Positions 62,849-64,000 of a stretch of DNA of 64,000 nucleotides are shown here, one piece after another (the first letter of the stretch is position 1; the number at the start of each line of letters is the position of its first letter). The notes below the pieces were generated by a model. It did no database searches, was not told the origin of the DNA, and was given only the letters and a program-made list of their open reading frames with translations. Made by a program: the position numbers and the translations under genes. Where the stretch lies: contig NZ_CP025581.1 in NCBI RefSeq assembly GCF_002865585.1, positions 2,046,001-2,110,000 of the forward strand, read 5' to 3'. The stretch is from Nocardioides houyundeii (GTDB lineage: Bacteria; Actinomycetota; Actinomycetes; Propionibacteriales; Nocardioidaceae).

Positions 62849-64000
62849 ATGAGGACCGTGCTGCTGCAAGAGATCGTCGAGGCGTCCGGGGCCGTGGCCG
62901 CCACCCGCTCGCGCAAGGCCAAGGTCGAGGTGCTGGCGCGCACCCTCGGCCAGGCCCACCCCGAGCACGTGGAGGTGGTCGCCGCCTACCTGTCCGGGAC
63001 GCTGCTGCAGCGACGCACCGGCCTGGGCTGGCGCTCGCTGGGCGCCCTCCCCTCCCCTGCGGTCGAGCCCACGCTGGACGTGGCCGAGGTGAACCGCGCC
63101 TTCCAAGAGATCGCCGACCTCTCCGGCCCTGGCTCGCAAGGCGCCCGGGCCGCCGCGGTGGCCCAGCTGTTCTCCCGGGCCACCGATCCTGAGCAGCAGT
63201 GGCTGCGCGCCGTGGCGCTCGGCGAGGTCCGTCAGGGCGCGCTGGACTCCCTGCTCCAGGAGGCGGTCGCCGCCGCCGCCGGACTGCCGGTCGCGGCGGT
63301 CCGCCGGGCCGCCATGCTCTCGGGATCCACCATCGCCGTGGTCGCCCTGGCGCTGCGCGACGGCCTGGCGGCCCTGGAGTCGGTCGGCCTCGCCGTGGGC
63401 TCGCCGATCCTGCCGATGCTCGCCTCCAGCGCCCCCGACGTCGCGGCCGCACTGGAGCGCATCGGCGGCCGCGTGGTGCCGGCTGCGGAAGAGGTGCCGG
63501 AGGGGGTGGTGGAGCCGGGGCGGACGCCGGTCGCGGTGGACGCCAAGCTCGACGGGATCCGCATCCAGGTGCACCGGGCCGAGGACGAGGTCAGGATCTT
63601 CACCCGGTCCCTGGAGGAGATCACCGCGCGCCTGCCGGAGGTGGTGGCAGCGGTTCGGGCGCTCCCGGCCAGCCGGCTGGTGCTGGACGGCGAGGCCCTG
63701 CTGGTCGACGGCGACGGACGACCCCGCGCCTTCCAGGAGACGGCCTCCAGGGTGGCTACGGCCGGTGGCGAGCTGCACGTGACGTCGTACTTCTTCGACC
63801 TGCTGCACCTGGACGGGGAGGATCTGCTGGACCGGCCCGCACACGTCCGGTGGGCGCGACTGGAGGCACTGGTGCCGGAGTCCCAGCGGGTCGCGCGGCT
63901 GGTCACCGGCGACCCGGCGGCCGCCGCCGGGTTCCTGGCGAGGGTGCTCGAGGCCGGCCACGAGGGCGTCGTGGTCAAGGACCTGGCCGCGGCGTACGAC
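62849..64000 (+). CDS. ATP-dependent DNA ligase (C-terminus beyond the window)
   Basis: 384 visible residues. The first 200 are the helical DNA-binding domain; then the nucleotidyltransferase domain with catalytic VDAKLDGIRIQVH (K in KLDG, about 232), motif III LDGEALLVDGDG, and FFDLLHLDGEDLLDRP. Motif IV GHEGVVVKD lies near the window end. This pattern is the LigB-type ATP-dependent ligase of actinobacteria, accessory to the NAD-dependent LigA. ATG 62849 is 31 bp after the PucR stop. The OB-fold C-terminus lies outside. Confidence 0.92.
   Translation, partial: MRTVLLQEIVEASGAVAATRSRKAKVEVLARTLGQAHPEHVEVVAAYLSGTLLQRRTGLGWRSLGALPSPAVEPTLDVAEVNRAFQEIADLSGPGSQGARAAAVAQLFSRATDPEQQWLRAVALGEVRQGALDSLLQEAVAAAAGLPVAAVRRAAMLSGSTIAVVALALRDGLAALESVGLAVGSPILPMLASSAPDVAAALERIGGRVVPAAEEVPEGVVEPGRTPVAVDAKLDGIRIQVHRAEDEVRIFTRSLEEITARLPEVVAAVRALPASRLVLDGEALLVDGDGRPRAFQETASRVATAGGELHVTSYFFDLLHLDGEDLLDRPAHVRWARLEALVPESQRVARLVTGDPAAAAGFLARVLEAGHEGVVVKDLAAAYD

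Overview
The window is a 64-kb, very GC-rich, gene-dense stretch of an actinobacterial chromosome. The markers are WhiA, RbpA, OpcA, a mycothiol-type maleylpyruvate isomerase fold, actinobacterial-style SufR and 13E12-type HNH genes, with many GTG starts and ATGA/GTGA start-stop overlaps. Gene content and order look most like Nocardioides or a close relative in the Propionibacteriales; that assignment is inference from remembered gene order, not from a search. No rRNA, tRNA or CRISPR array was seen.

Layout. 1-6194 (minus): suf Fe-S cluster operon sufR-sufB-sufD-Rieske ferredoxin-sufC-sufS-sufU, with sufU cut by the window edge and sufC interrupted by a one-base frameshift. 6401-11449: PAP2 phosphatase, glycerophosphodiesterase-like protein, a two-gene ABC exporter, then heme A synthase ctaA facing heme O synthase ctaB. 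11556-19689: central carbon operon tkt-tal-pgi-zwf-opcA-pgl. 19713-22133: a frameshifted HNH endonuclease gene and a DUF2236 gene. 22169-30795 (minus): whiA region and lower glycolysis, read as uvrC-rapZ-yvcK-whiA then gap-pgk-tpiA-secG-rbpA. 30867-34192: uvrA with a LexA-type SOS box, and a Rieske lipoprotein. 34260-42664: assorted metabolic, redox, transport and two-component genes, including a frameshifted thioredoxin-rhodanese reading frame.

42698-47187: a compact cluster of two methyltransferases, a prenyltransferase/squalene-cyclase-fold protein and a GT4 glycosyltransferase, divergent from a KstR-like TetR regulator, with a KstR-like operator between them. 47226-53218: two adjoining mobile elements inserted between two convergent chromosomal genes. 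The first is a plain IS481-family IS. The second is an IS5-family IS whose right end has been split by 3.9 kb of cargo. The cargo encodes a small secreted two-cysteine peptide, a translationally coupled lipoprotein, and a divergent three-gene MacAB-like exporter. It reads like a mobile peptide/immunity/export cassette, and is the most unusual object in the window.

53215-64000: ferredoxin-NADP reductase-like protein, ion-channel-like protein, MmcQ/YjbR protein, uvrB, cardiolipin synthase-like PLD protein, AlkA-like glycosylase, a KstD-like flavoprotein divergent from a PucR regulator, and the start of an ATP-dependent DNA ligase.

Several otherwise intact genes (sufC, thioredoxin-rhodanese, HNH, IS5 transposase) are broken by single-base shifts in or near G/C runs. 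Assembly errors must therefore be excluded before any are treated as real mutations.
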